Assembly (NCBI GenBank): GCA_964438865.1
Contig: CAYTMI010000014.1
Span: 1-64,000, forward strand
Direction: 5' to 3'
DNA: 64,000 nt
DNA from: G016234445 sp964438865
Lineage (GTDB): Bacteria > Chloroflexota > Dehalococcoidia > Tepidiformales > Tepidiformaceae
Shown here: positions 31,596 through 40,404 of the stretch, in pieces
How the letters are laid out: each line of letters opens with the position of its first letter
Numbering within the stretch: the first letter of the stretch is position 1
Notes under the pieces: generated by a model
What the model was told of the DNA's origin: nothing
The model's database searches: none
What the model saw: only the letters and a program-made list of their open reading frames with translations
Made by a program: the position numbers and the translations under genes

Positions 31596-31655
31596 GCCGT
31601 CACGCTACCACAGGGCCGGGGCGCCGCTGAACCGTAGGCGGGCTATCCGGTAGGC

Positions 31656-32543
31656 TTGGCGGCACAGATCACCCTTCCGGAGCGTCGTTTGCTGCCCGTC
31701 AAGAGAGTCGACCACATCAGCATGGCCGCCGCCGACTGGCGCGCCCAATCCTCGAAGCTGGAGCGGCTGCTCGGCTTCAAGTTCCTCCACAACTGGGAGG
31801 GAAAGGAAGACGCGCCGTTCGAAGGCTGCGTCAGCCAGGTGCGCGGCACCGGGATCGAATTCGAGATCATGTCGCCGTGGGACGGGAAGGGCTTCGTCCA
31901 GCAGTACCTGGAGCAGCAGGGGCCGGGGCTGCACCACATCACGGTGGAAGTGGACGACATCCACGCGGCGGTGGCGGAACTCGAACGGCTGGGGATCAAG
32001 CCGTTCGGGGGCATCCAGGACGACGGGATGTGGCACCTCACCTACATCCACCCGAAGGACAGCGGCGGCATTCTCTGGCAGTTGTTCGTGGCCCACCGCC
32101 AGCCGCCGCCGGCCGACCGCAACGCTGGCGGGGGCGTCGTAGGACTGAAGCGCGTCGACCACGTCTCGATGGCGGTGGCGGACCTCAACCGGCAGGTCGA
32201 ATGGCAGGCGCGGGTCTTCGGGATGGAAGAACTCAGCCGCTGGCGCGACGACGACCTCCAGTATGAGGGGGTCGTGATGAGCATGCCCGGGAGCCTGCTG
32301 CAGTTCGAGATTGTCGCCCCGACGGCACCCACGAGCTTCGTCCAGAAGTTCATCGACACCCGCCGGGCCGGGATGCACCACATCTGCTGCGAGGTGGAGT
32401 CGGTCGATGCGGCCGTGGCGGCGCTGAAGGCGGAAGGGATCGAACCGTTCGGCGGCATCCAGGGCGGCGAGGGCTGGCACCGTCACACGTTTATCCACCC
32501 GAAGGACAGCGGCGGGGTGCTCTTTCAGTTGTTCGAAGAGTAG
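31656..32543 (+). CDS. Double VOC-domain protein (glyoxalase/epimerase-like)
   Basis: This 295-residue protein is two tandem vicinal-oxygen-chelate domains, starting KRVDHISMAAADW (about residue 15) and KRVDHVSMAVADL (about residue 165). Each has the metal His near its front, an LHHITVEV/MHHICCEV strand and a late Glu in the ILWQLF/VLFQLF strand. This looks like a fused methylmalonyl-CoA-epimerase-like pair. The start is TTG 31656; no strong ribosome site confirms it. It is followed 46 bases later by a hydrolase. Confidence 0.82.
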   Translation: MAAQITLPERRLLPVKRVDHISMAAADWRAQSSKLERLLGFKFLHNWEGKEDAPFEGCVSQVRGTGIEFEIMSPWDGKGFVQQYLEQQGPGLHHITVEVDDIHAAVAELERLGIKPFGGIQDDGMWHLTYIHPKDSGGILWQLFVAHRQPPPADRNAGGGVVGLKRVDHVSMAVADLNRQVEWQARVFGMEELSRWRDDDLQYEGVVMSMPGSLLQFEIVAPTAPTSFVQKFIDTRRAGMHHICCEVESVDAAVAALKAEGIEPFGGIQGGEGWHRHTFIHPKDSGGVLFQLFEE

Positions 32544-32589
32544 CGGCGAGGGCAGGCTAGAGCCCCGGCGGTCGCGGTATACTCGGGCG

Positions 32590-33465
32590 GTGACCGGAAC
32601 TGCCTCTCCTCCGCCTCTGCCTCCCTTCGCCCACGGCGTCGACGGGTACCTGACGCTGCACGGGCTGCGGCACCATTACATCCGTTGGGGCGACCCCGGC
32701 AGGGACCCGATCGTGTTGCTCCACGGGCTGATGAACAACGCCCGCTACTGGGAGAACGTGGCGGGGAAGTTCCTGCCAGAGCACTGCGTCTATGCGCCGG
32801 ACCTTCGCGGCCACGGCGAAAGCGAGCATGCGCCCGGCGGCTACCTGGTCTGGGCGTTCGCGATGGACCTTCGGGAGATGGTCCAGGCGCTCGACCTGGA
32901 AGGCTTCGACCTGGTGGCGCACAGCATCGGCAGCCGGATCGCGATGGCCTACGCGCGCGACCATAGCCATCGCTTGAACCACCTGGTGCTGGCGGACATG
33001 GGGCCGCAGATGGCCGACGCTGGCGCGCGGGGCATCCGCAAGAGCACCGGCGGGGCACAGCGGGCCCCCGGCTTCGCGACCGAAGCGGAAGCGCTGGAAC
33101 ACTTCGCCCAGATGTACCCGGGGCAGCCGCAGGAGTTCCTGATGCGGCAAATGGCGGCTTCGCTGGTGCTGGACGAAGCGACCGGGAACCTGGTCTTCCG
33201 CTTCGACCCGTCCATTCACCAGGCGACGGGGCGGGGGGCGATCGTCGAGATCCCGTACCTGTGGGAGAGCCTGGAGCACATCAAGTGCCCGACGCTGGTG
33301 ATCCGGGCGGAAAAGAGCAAGGTGCTCTCGCGGGAGATCGCGGACGAGATGGTCCGGCGGCTGCCCCACGGGACGTTCGTGGAGATCCCGGATGCGGGCC
33401 ACCAGGTGCCCCTCCACCAGCCCGACGCCTTCGCCGCCGCCGTCCGGGACTTTCTGGCGACGTAG
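32590..33465 (+). CDS. Alpha/beta hydrolase
   Basis: This 291-residue protein starts at GTG 32590. Features: IVLLHGLMNNARYW (oxyanion HG), DLRGHGESEH, nucleophile elbow LVAHSIGSRIAM (Ser), and IPDAGHQVPLHQPDAF (His). The order is that of meta-cleavage-product and ester hydrolases. It follows the double VOC gene, so the two may act in the same catabolic route. Confidence 0.88.
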   Translation: MTGTASPPPLPPFAHGVDGYLTLHGLRHHYIRWGDPGRDPIVLLHGLMNNARYWENVAGKFLPEHCVYAPDLRGHGESEHAPGGYLVWAFAMDLREMVQALDLEGFDLVAHSIGSRIAMAYARDHSHRLNHLVLADMGPQMADAGARGIRKSTGGAQRAPGFATEAEALEHFAQMYPGQPQEFLMRQMAASLVLDEATGNLVFRFDPSIHQATGRGAIVEIPYLWESLEHIKCPTLVIRAEKSKVLSREIADEMVRRLPHGTFVEIPDAGHQVPLHQPDAFAAAVRDFLAT

Positions 33466-33527
33466 GCTTTGCTCCCGGGGGTCGATGGCGCTTGCCCGGC
33501 TGGCCCGGCGGTGGTTCGCTACAGGGG

Positions 33528-34067
33528 ATGGCCGGGACAACTGCGAAGGAAGCGCCCGAACTCGTCGGGACGGCGGGGTATGTCTCGCCGTACCCGTATC
33601 TCGACCGCCTCCAGGAGAAGATGGAGGAGCGGCTCGACCGGAAGGTCCCGGCGACCGGCCGCTACTGCGGGTTCTGCTACGGCCGCCTGCGTGCGGACGA
33701 TGCGGCCTGCGGGTTCTGCGAAACGGCGGTGGCTTCGGTCCCAACCGTGGGCGAAATCCCCCAGGACGTGCTGCAGGCTTACCGGGCGAAGCAGAAGACG
33801 GAGGCGACGTGGGTCCACAGCGGCGCCTTCTTCGGGCTGATCATCGCGGCGGTGCTCTTCATCGTCCTGGTGATCTGGGGGCCGGGGCCGCTGGGACACC
33901 CGGCGGTTGGCTTCGCGGTCCTCATCGGCGGCGGGTATGTGCTGGCACAGGTGTTCGGCACGTTCCTCGGGGCGCAGGTCGGCTACCGGAAGGGCGCGAG
34001 GAAGCGAGACCGGATGTGGGCAGCGTTCATGGACGCGCGCGCCCGCGACGCGATCGCCGGCCGCTAA
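33528..34067 (+). CDS. Zinc-ribbon membrane protein
   Basis: This 179-residue protein has a zinc ribbon CGFCYGRLRADDAACGFC at about residues 46-63, then two hydrophobic helices (AFFGLIIAAVLFIVLVIWG, about 98-116, and HPAVGFAVLIGGGYVLAQVF), ending in a basic tail. ATG 33528 is chosen because the segment after it is conserved-looking; the ribosome site is weak. The ribbon probably faces the cytoplasm. Function is unknown. Confidence 0.65.
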   Translation: MAGTTAKEAPELVGTAGYVSPYPYLDRLQEKMEERLDRKVPATGRYCGFCYGRLRADDAACGFCETAVASVPTVGEIPQDVLQAYRAKQKTEATWVHSGAFFGLIIAAVLFIVLVIWGPGPLGHPAVGFAVLIGGGYVLAQVFGTFLGAQVGYRKGARKRDRMWAAFMDARARDAIAGR

Positions 34068-34127
34068 CGTCCCCGCACCCACGCCGCGCCATCCGTAGCC
34101 CGACTGCCAGGGAGGGCTGTGCGAACG

Positions 34128-34517
34128 CTAGCCCCGCTGGACGCCCGACTGCAGCAGCACCCCGTTGTGGATGAGGAAGCTGCGGATGGTGTTGCCCCAC
34201 TTCGCCTGGCGGATGCGCGAACCCTCGATCGTCTCCTGCCAGGCGTTGATCGCGTCCGCGTAGCGGGTGCGCCCTTTGATGCGGATGCGTTTCTGCCCGT
34301 CCTTGATCATCGTCGTCTCTTTGATCATCTGGTCGGGGTCGCGGTTCATGAGGCGGCAGAACACCTCCAGGATCGGCAGGCGTTCCGGGTCGTCGGTGGC
34401 GGGGTCGCCGCCCCAGTGGCTCTGGAGGCCCTCGATCCAGGACTGGACGGTGGCGTAGTCGAGCATGGGGCGGAGGATGACGGGCGCTTCGGCTTCGCTT
34501 TCGGTTTCGTTCGCCAT
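34128..34517 (-). CDS. Unknown protein, recombinase core-binding-like
   Basis: This 129-residue protein starts at ATG 34517 (MANETESEAEAPVILRPMLD), two bases after the nitroreductase stop. Residues 20-120 are helical: YATVQSWIEGLQSHW, LPILEVFCRLMNRDPDQMIKE, TRYADAINAWQETI, and GNTIRSFLIHNGV. This recalls the SAM-like core-binding domain of tyrosine recombinases, without their catalytic half. That is a resemblance only. Co-transcription with the nitroreductase is likely. Confidence 0.55.
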   Translation of the reverse strand: MANETESEAEAPVILRPMLDYATVQSWIEGLQSHWGGDPATDDPERLPILEVFCRLMNRDPDQMIKETTMIKDGQKRIRIKGRTRYADAINAWQETIEGSRIRQAKWGNTIRSFLIHNGVLLQSGVQRG

Positions 34518-34519
34518 CC

Positions 34520-35308
34520 CTACATCGGGAGTCCGTATTTTTCGGCCAGGCGCTTGATCTCGGCGATGCGCGCAGGGTTGTTGGGCGTGGCCGGCTCCTG
34601 GATCATCTTCGCCGCCTTCAGATCCTCGACCACCTTCGGGTCGCGGGCGAACGGCTTGCCGTACGAGCCCTCGTAGTAGAGCTCTTCGAACGGCGGCCGC
34701 GGGCGCTGGCCGCCGCCGTCCCACGACTCCGCCGGGTAGCCGACGAGGATGGTGGGCATCGGGATCCATTCGTCCGGGACGTTGAACACTTCCTTCAGCG
34801 TGGCGCCGTTCAGCGTCACCATACAGACCGCCAGCCCCTCATCGACGCCGGTGAGCAAGGCCTGGGAAACGGCCATCCCGACATCGAAGGTGGAATAGAT
34901 CGGGTACCCCGGGCCCTCGGTCATGGGCTTGAGGATCTGCGGATAGACGAAGTCGTCGACGAACTTGTGGCTCCAGCCGTGGGTGGGCGCCAGGGCGCCG
35001 ACGTCCACGAGTTCCTTCAGCCGCGACCCCTGGATTTTGTTGACGATGCTGAGGTCGTTGAACCAGTGGATGTGGACGGGCGCCATTTCGACGTTGAGCG
35101 CGGCGACCGGCGTCAGCAGCCGCTGGAGCTGGTCCTTGGTGAGGTCGTCGCGAAAGCTAACGACGGCGCGCGCCCACTGGGCATTGACGGCGCAGGAAGA
35201 GAGACGCGCCGCCTCCAACATCTTCTGAATCTTCTCGCGTTCGACGGGCCGATCGGGCTCGAAAAAGCGGATGGAGCGACGACGGCCGACGACTTCCTTG
35301 AACTCCAC
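34520..35308 (-). CDS. Nitroreductase-family flavoprotein
   Basis: This 262-residue protein starts MEFKEVVGRRRSIRFFEPDR, the Arg-rich FMN-binding opening of nitroreductases. The later STFDVGMAVSQALLTGVDEGLAVCMVTL and MPTILVGYPAE segments match the FMN-site helices. It catalyses NAD(P)H-dependent reduction of nitro, quinone or similar groups. First gene of a two-gene operon. Confidence 0.88.
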   Translation of the reverse strand: MEFKEVVGRRRSIRFFEPDRPVEREKIQKMLEAARLSSCAVNAQWARAVVSFRDDLTKDQLQRLLTPVAALNVEMAPVHIHWFNDLSIVNKIQGSRLKELVDVGALAPTHGWSHKFVDDFVYPQILKPMTEGPGYPIYSTFDVGMAVSQALLTGVDEGLAVCMVTLNGATLKEVFNVPDEWIPMPTILVGYPAESWDGGGQRPRPPFEELYYEGSYGKPFARDPKVVEDLKAAKMIQEPATPNNPARIAEIKRLAEKYGLPM

Positions 35309-35403
35309 GGCGAACCTCCGGTGTCCTGATTGGGCGCATCATCGTCCCGGCGGGATGGCGCGTCAACGAAGCGAGGAAGCGGTGTGCCGCTGCGCCACGG
35401 TTC

Positions 35404-35919
35404 TCAGCCGCGCACGTCGATCGGGTGCCCCGGGATCCCTTCCGTGAGCAGCGGGCCCACCAGCCCCGGGAGGCGCCGCGGGGAGAACAGGTCGCCCGAT
35501 GCCGTCAGCTCGGGCACCGTCCACCAGCGGTGTTCCGCCACCATCTCGACCTCTTCGTCGGTCCAGCCGCCGCGATGGATGACGGCGGTCTCGGCCCTGG
35601 CAAGGAAGAACCGCGCCTGGACATGCACCCAGCGGTCCTGCCAGGGCACCAACGCGTCGCCCGTCCAGACGCATGGCCCGAGGGGGACGCCGGCCATCCC
35701 CGTCTCTTCGCGAAGCTCGCGGAGCGCGCACTCCTCGTAGGTCTCCCCGGGCTCCGCCCCGCCGCCGACCGTGAACCAGACTTGCCTTCCGACGTCGCGG
35801 TCCGGGTGGGCGAGCCGGAAGAGCAGCAGGCGGTCGGCGCGGTCGAAGAGCAGCACCCGGCCCGACCGGCGAATGATCGGGTCGTGCTGCGAGAGGCCCG
35901 AGCCCGGCGCGGCACCCAT
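35404..35919 (-). CDS. Nudix hydrolase
   Basis: This 171-residue protein contains a full Nudix box from about residue 53: GGGAEPGETYEECALRELREETGM, matching GX5EX7REUXEEXGU. It hydrolyses a nucleoside diphosphate linked to another group. It lies 15 bases after the acyl-CoA dehydrogenase stop codon on the same strand, being downstream of it. Confidence 0.92.
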   Translation of the reverse strand: MGAAPGSGLSQHDPIIRRSGRVLLFDRADRLLLFRLAHPDRDVGRQVWFTVGGGAEPGETYEECALRELREETGMAGVPLGPCVWTGDALVPWQDRWVHVQARFFLARAETAVIHRGGWTDEEVEMVAEHRWWTVPELTASGDLFSPRRLPGLVGPLLTEGIPGHPIDVRG

Positions 35920-35934
35920 CAGCGTCCCCGCCTT

Positions 35935-37098
35935 CTACCCGTAGACCAGCGTGCGGTCGATCATCGAACGGCTGATGACGACGCGCTGCACCTGGCTGCT
36001 GCCTTCGACGATCATCAGTTGGCGGGCGTCGCGGTAGTGGCGTTCGAGGGGGTGGTCCTTCATGTAGCCCTGGGCGCCGAGCACCTGGAGGGCGTCGAAG
36101 GCTACCTTGTTCGCCATCTCGGTCGCGTAGGCCTTCGCGATCGAAAGGTGGTGGGCGTATTCGCGTGTGTACTTGCCCTGGTCCACGAGCCAGGCGGCTT
36201 TGTAGACGAGGTTGCGGGCGGCCTCAATTTGGATGGCCATGTCCGCGAACATGAACTGGATGGCTTCGAAGTCGATGACGGCGCTGCCGAAGGCCTTGCG
36301 TTCGCGGGCCCATTCGAGGGCGTAGCTGGCGGCCCCTTCGGCCAGGCCCACGCCGCGCGCGCCGACGGTTGGCCGCATGCTGTTGAGGGTGAGCATCGCG
36401 TGGTTGAAGCCGTTGCCTTCGACCCCGCCGAGGAGGTTCTCCGCCGGGACGCGCACGTCGCTGAAGCTGAAATGGGCCGTCGGGATGCTGCGGACGCCCA
36501 TCTTGTCGTCCGTGCGGTCGATGCGGACGCCGGGCGCATGGGCGTCGACGACGAAGGCGCTGATGCCCTTCGCCCCGGGGCCGCCGGTCCGGGCGAACAC
36601 GGTGAGGTAGTCGGCGACGGTGCCGCCGGAGATGTAAACCTTGTTGCCGTTGAGGATGTAGTCGTCGCCGTCGCGGGTGGCGCGCGTCTCAAGGTTGGCG
36701 GCGTCGGAGCCGTGGTCCGGTTCCGTAAGGCAGAAGGCGCCTTTCGTCTCCCCGGTCGCGGCCTGTGGGAGGTAACGAAGCTGTTGTTCTTTCGTGCCGC
36801 CGAAGACGATTGGGCGGTTGGGAAGCCCGCTGAGGACGAGCATGAGCCCGGCGCCGCATTCGTACTTGGCCACCTCTTCGATGGCGAGGCAGATGGGGAG
36901 GATGCCGTTGCCGGTGCCGCCCATGTCTTCCGGGATGGCCATCCCCAGGAGGCCGGCCTTCTTGAAGGCTTCGAAGTAGTCGTGCGGGTATTCGCCAGTC
37001 TCGTCGAGTTCTTTGGCCCGCGGCGCGACCACCTCGCGGGCGATGCGGCGGGCGGTGTCCTTGATCAGGCGGTGCTCTTCAGAGAGTTCGAAGTCCAT
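35935..37098 (-). CDS. Acyl-CoA dehydrogenase
   Basis: This 387-residue flavoprotein starts at ATG 37098 (MDFELSEEHRLIKDTARRIA). It has CLTEPDHGSDAANLETRA (FAD/substrate loop), the middle beta domain (YILNGNKVYISGG), and the C-terminal helical part with FEAIQFMFADMAIQIEAARNLVYKAAW and QVLGAQGYMKDHPLERHYRDAR. Length is normal. It oxidises an acyl-CoA to an enoyl-CoA. It is divergent from the FAD-linked oxidase. Confidence 0.95.
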   Translation of the reverse strand: MDFELSEEHRLIKDTARRIAREVVAPRAKELDETGEYPHDYFEAFKKAGLLGMAIPEDMGGTGNGILPICLAIEEVAKYECGAGLMLVLSGLPNRPIVFGGTKEQQLRYLPQAATGETKGAFCLTEPDHGSDAANLETRATRDGDDYILNGNKVYISGGTVADYLTVFARTGGPGAKGISAFVVDAHAPGVRIDRTDDKMGVRSIPTAHFSFSDVRVPAENLLGGVEGNGFNHAMLTLNSMRPTVGARGVGLAEGAASYALEWARERKAFGSAVIDFEAIQFMFADMAIQIEAARNLVYKAAWLVDQGKYTREYAHHLSIAKAYATEMANKVAFDALQVLGAQGYMKDHPLERHYRDARQLMIVEGSSQVQRVVISRSMIDRTLVYG

Positions 37099-37221
37099 GG
37101 CGGCGCTCCGGGCGGTGGATGTGGGGCCAGTGTAGGGGGTGCGGGGGCCAGCTTCGAGGTCGATGGGCGTCCGGCGCTCGATCGCCCGGTGGTGCGCGCT
37201 GGCGGTTCGGGCGAAGATGCG

Positions 37222-38601
37222 GTGGTGACGACGGAGACCTTCGCTGGCGACTCCCTGGCCGGGCGGCTGGCCGGGATCGTGGGCGCCGCGCACGTCCTGC
37301 TCGACGCGGACCTCCGCGCGACTTACGAAACAGACTGGACTCGCCGGTTCTCGGGGAACGCGCAGCTGGTGGTGCGCCCCGCTTCGACCGATGAGACGGC
37401 GGCCGTGCTGCGGGAGTGCGCGGCGGCTGGGGTGGCGGTCGTGCCGCAGGGCGGGAACACGGGCCTCGTCGGCGGGGGAGTGCCCCGCGGCGGTGAGGTG
37501 GTGTTGAGCACGCGGCGAATGCAGGAACTGGGGCCGGTCGACACGGTAGCGCGGGAGGTCATCGCCGGGGCCGGGGTGACGCTGGCGCAGCTGAATGACC
37601 ATGTCCGTCCCCGCGGGCTGCGGCTCGGGGTGGACCTTGCGTCACGGGACAGCGCCACCCTCGGGGGCATGGCCGCGACGAACGCCGGGGGGATCAACGT
37701 CCTCCGTCACGGGATGATGCGCGCCCAGGTGGCGGGGCTGGAAGCAGTGCTCGCGGACGGCCGCGTGGTCAGCCGACTCACCGGCCTGAAGCGCGACAAC
37801 ACCGGCTACGACCTCGTGGGCCTGCTCGCAGGGAGCGAAGGGACGCTCGCGGTGCTGACGCGGTTGCGCCTGCGGCTGGTACCGTCGTTCCCGAAGGTCG
37901 CGGTGGCGCTGATGGGGATGCCGGACGTGGCGGCGGCCGTGGAAATCGCCGCGGCGGTGCGCGCCAGCCTACCCTCGCTGAACGCGGCCGAGGCCTTCTT
38001 CGCCCCCGGTCTCGATCTGGTCTGCCGCCACACCGGGCTGGCGGCGCCGTTCGCGACCCAGTATCCGGTGTACCTGCTGCTGGAGGCGGCCGACCTGGCG
38101 GACCCCGCACCCGCGTTGGCCGAGGCGCTGGCGCACGTCGACGCCCCGGATAGCGCCTTCGCGACCGAGCCGCGGGAGCAGGCGAGGCTCTGGGCCTACC
38201 GGGAACGGCACACGGAGGCGATCAGCAAGGAAGGCGTGCCCCACAAGCTCGACGTAGCGCTGCCGCTGGCATCCCTGGCCGAGTTCGTGGAGCGCGTCGA
38301 ACGGGCGGTCACCGACGCCGACGCGGGGGCCCGGGCCATCCTCTTCGGGCACATCGCCGACGGCAACCTCCACGTGAACGTCCTTGGCCCGGGACCGGAC
38401 GACGAGCGCGTGGACGAGGCCGTGTTGCGGCTCGTGGCTGACATGGGCGGGTCGATCAGTGCCGAGCACGGGATTGGCGTTGCGAAGACGAGGTGGCTCC
38501 ACCTCACGCGCTCCGCGGCGGACATTGCTGCGATGAAGGCGGTGAAGGCCGCGCTGGACCCCGCGGGGATCCTCAACCCGGGCGTCATCTTCGGCGACTG
38601 A
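37222..38601 (+). CDS. FAD-linked oxidase (glycolate oxidase GlcD-like)
   Basis: This 459-residue protein starts at GTG 37222 or 37225. It has the PCMH FAD domain (VVPQGGNTGLVGGG; RDSATLGGMAATNAGG; KRDNTGYDLVGLLAGSEGTL) and the C-terminal oxidase domain with KLDVALPLASL, FGHIADGNLHVNV and SAEHGIGVAKTRWL. It probably oxidises a 2-hydroxy acid such as glycolate, lactate or 2-hydroxyglutarate. No GlcE/GlcF genes are beside it. Confidence 0.9.
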   Translation: MVTTETFAGDSLAGRLAGIVGAAHVLLDADLRATYETDWTRRFSGNAQLVVRPASTDETAAVLRECAAAGVAVVPQGGNTGLVGGGVPRGGEVVLSTRRMQELGPVDTVAREVIAGAGVTLAQLNDHVRPRGLRLGVDLASRDSATLGGMAATNAGGINVLRHGMMRAQVAGLEAVLADGRVVSRLTGLKRDNTGYDLVGLLAGSEGTLAVLTRLRLRLVPSFPKVAVALMGMPDVAAAVEIAAAVRASLPSLNAAEAFFAPGLDLVCRHTGLAAPFATQYPVYLLLEAADLADPAPALAEALAHVDAPDSAFATEPREQARLWAYRERHTEAISKEGVPHKLDVALPLASLAEFVERVERAVTDADAGARAILFGHIADGNLHVNVLGPGPDDERVDEAVLRLVADMGGSISAEHGIGVAKTRWLHLTRSAADIAAMKAVKAALDPAGILNPGVIFGD

Positions 38602-38655
38602 CCCCCGCGGCCCCGGCCGGGCGGGCGTATCATCGACGCGATTGCTACGGGGGAC

Positions 38656-39507
38656 ATGGAGATGCGGATTCAGGGTATCGAGATCCCGGTCGCGGACGTG
38701 GACCGGGCCTATCGCTTCTACGCGGAGATCCTCGAGTTCCCGGTCGTCGGCCGCTTCGGGGACGAGATGGCCACCTTCTTCCTCGGCGACGTTCACGGCG
38801 GGATGGTCAACCTGGTGAAGTCGCCGGGCGCCGTCGGTGGGGGCGGCCCCCGCCTCCTGCTCTCGGCCGAAGGAAGCATCGAGGAGACGCGGGCGCGGCT
38901 CGAAGCGAAGGGCGTCGTCTTCCCCGGCCCGGCGGACCACAACGTCTTCGGGCCGATCGCGTACTTCCTCGATTCGGAAGGCAACCGCCTGGCGCTGTTC
39001 GACCATCAGTTCCGGCCCCGGCTCCAGCAGCAGGGCCGCCAGTCGAACGCGGAACTGGGGACGCGGCTCGGGGAGATGGAGGCGCGGACGTTCGCGGTGA
39101 TCGAGGGGCTGAGCGAGGAGCAAGCAGCGTATCGCCCCGCCGCCGGGGAATGGCCGATCCTCGGGCACCTGGCGCACATGGTAGACACGCTGGATTCGTG
39201 CGGCACCGTCGCGGGGGAACTCGCGGAAGGCCGCCAACCGCCGCGCGACCGGCTGCTCCAGAAGGAGTACGCCCTTGCACCGCTGGGCCCGATGACGGAC
39301 GGCCTGCGGGAGGCCTTCGCGGGCGCACAGGCCTGGCTGGCGGACCTCCCGGCAGCGAAGGACGGCGGGGCGATGCTCCGGCATGGCGTCTTCGGCCAGT
39401 TGAACCACCGGGAGTGGGCGGCGTTCATGCTCTTTCACGTCGGGATGCACGTGGGCCAGGTGCAGACGATCAAAGAGGGTGCACGCTTCCCCCCGGCGGT
39501 CCGCTAA
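38656..39507 (+). CDS. VOC domain fused to DinB-like domain
   Basis: This 283-residue protein joins a VOC domain (residues 1-120: IQGIEIPVADVDRAYRFYAE, AYFLDSEGNRLALFDH) to a DinB/DUF664-like four-helix bundle. The bundle has histidines in ILGHLAHMVDTLD and MLFHVGMHVGQVQTI spaced as DinB metal ligands. DinB-fold proteins include mycothiol- and bacillithiol-dependent enzymes, so a thiol-dependent detoxification role is possible. First gene of a + strand run with an ECH and an SDR. Confidence 0.75.
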   Translation: MEMRIQGIEIPVADVDRAYRFYAEILEFPVVGRFGDEMATFFLGDVHGGMVNLVKSPGAVGGGGPRLLLSAEGSIEETRARLEAKGVVFPGPADHNVFGPIAYFLDSEGNRLALFDHQFRPRLQQQGRQSNAELGTRLGEMEARTFAVIEGLSEEQAAYRPAAGEWPILGHLAHMVDTLDSCGTVAGELAEGRQPPRDRLLQKEYALAPLGPMTDGLREAFAGAQAWLADLPAAKDGGAMLRHGVFGQLNHREWAAFMLFHVGMHVGQVQTIKEGARFPPAVR

Positions 39508-39565
39508 GGGAACACACGCGCGCGCCGGAGTTGGCTATACTCCGGGCGCCGGGGAGGGATTGGCT

Positions 39566-40387
39566 ATGACATACGAGAACCTGCTAGTGGAACGGCGCGG
39601 GGCACAGGGCGGCATCCTCTGGGTGACGTTCAACCGGCCGGAAAAGCTCAACGCCCTGAGCATGCCGATGTTCGCCGAACTGGAAGACCTCTTCCGCGCG
39701 ACCCGCAAGGACCGCTCGGTGCGGGTGGTCGTGATCACTGGCGCCGGGCGGGGGTTCTGTGCAGGCGCCGACTTCAGCGGCAGTGCGGCGGCAAGCACCG
39801 CGGCCCCTACCGAGCCGCCGGCCATCGACCTGGAGGGCAGCCGATTGCACTTTCGCGGCGAATCGGAGGCGTACATCGCGCTCAAGCGGCTGGAGGTGCC
39901 GGTCATCGCCTCGATCAACGGGGTCTGCGTTGGCGCCGGGTTTGACCTCGTGGCGCACTGCGACATGGCGGTGGCCTCGACGGCGGCGCGGTTCCAGGTG
40001 GCCTACGTGAAGCGCGGGCTCTTCGCGGACCTCGGCGGCTTCTGGAGCCTTCCGAAGATCATCGGCTGGCGCAAGGCGATGGAGCTGATGATGACCGGCC
40101 GCTTCATGCCGGCGGAGGAAGCCCACGCTGCCGGGCTGACGAACTACCTGGTCGCGCCGGACCAACTGGAAGCGAAGACGATGGAGTTGGCGGTGGCGGT
40201 GGAGGCGGGACCGCCGATCGGCCAGAAGCTGGGGAAGATGCTTGCTCAGAAGACGGCGAACATGGACTTCGAAAGCGCGCTCGAACTTTCGGGGACGGCG
40301 CTGAGCGTGATTGAGCCGTCGTTCGACCGCAAAGAGGGAGTGCGGTCGTTCGTGGAAAAGCGCGAGCCGCGGTTCGAAGGCCGCTGA
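39566..40387 (+). CDS. Enoyl-CoA hydratase/isomerase family protein
   Basis: This 273-residue crotonase-fold protein starts at ATG 39566 (MTYENLLVERRGAQGGILWV). Oxyanion segments are GRGFCAGADFSG and INGVCVGAGFDLVAHCDMAV. It is distinct from the duplicated pair at 18947-20546. It lies 17 bases before an SDR gene, so the two probably act together on the same acyl-CoA pathway. Confidence 0.9.
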   Translation: MTYENLLVERRGAQGGILWVTFNRPEKLNALSMPMFAELEDLFRATRKDRSVRVVVITGAGRGFCAGADFSGSAAASTAAPTEPPAIDLEGSRLHFRGESEAYIALKRLEVPVIASINGVCVGAGFDLVAHCDMAVASTAARFQVAYVKRGLFADLGGFWSLPKIIGWRKAMELMMTGRFMPAEEAHAAGLTNYLVAPDQLEAKTMELAVAVEAGPPIGQKLGKMLAQKTANMDFESALELSGTALSVIEPSFDRKEGVRSFVEKREPRFEGR

Positions 40388-40404
40388 GAGAGGAAGACAC
40401 GGGA

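Noticed and set aside
35425..38601. A 1058-residue + strand protein
   Set aside because: Its first 600 residues are the mirror of the acyl-CoA dehydrogenase and Nudix genes; the real FAD oxidase starts at about 37222.
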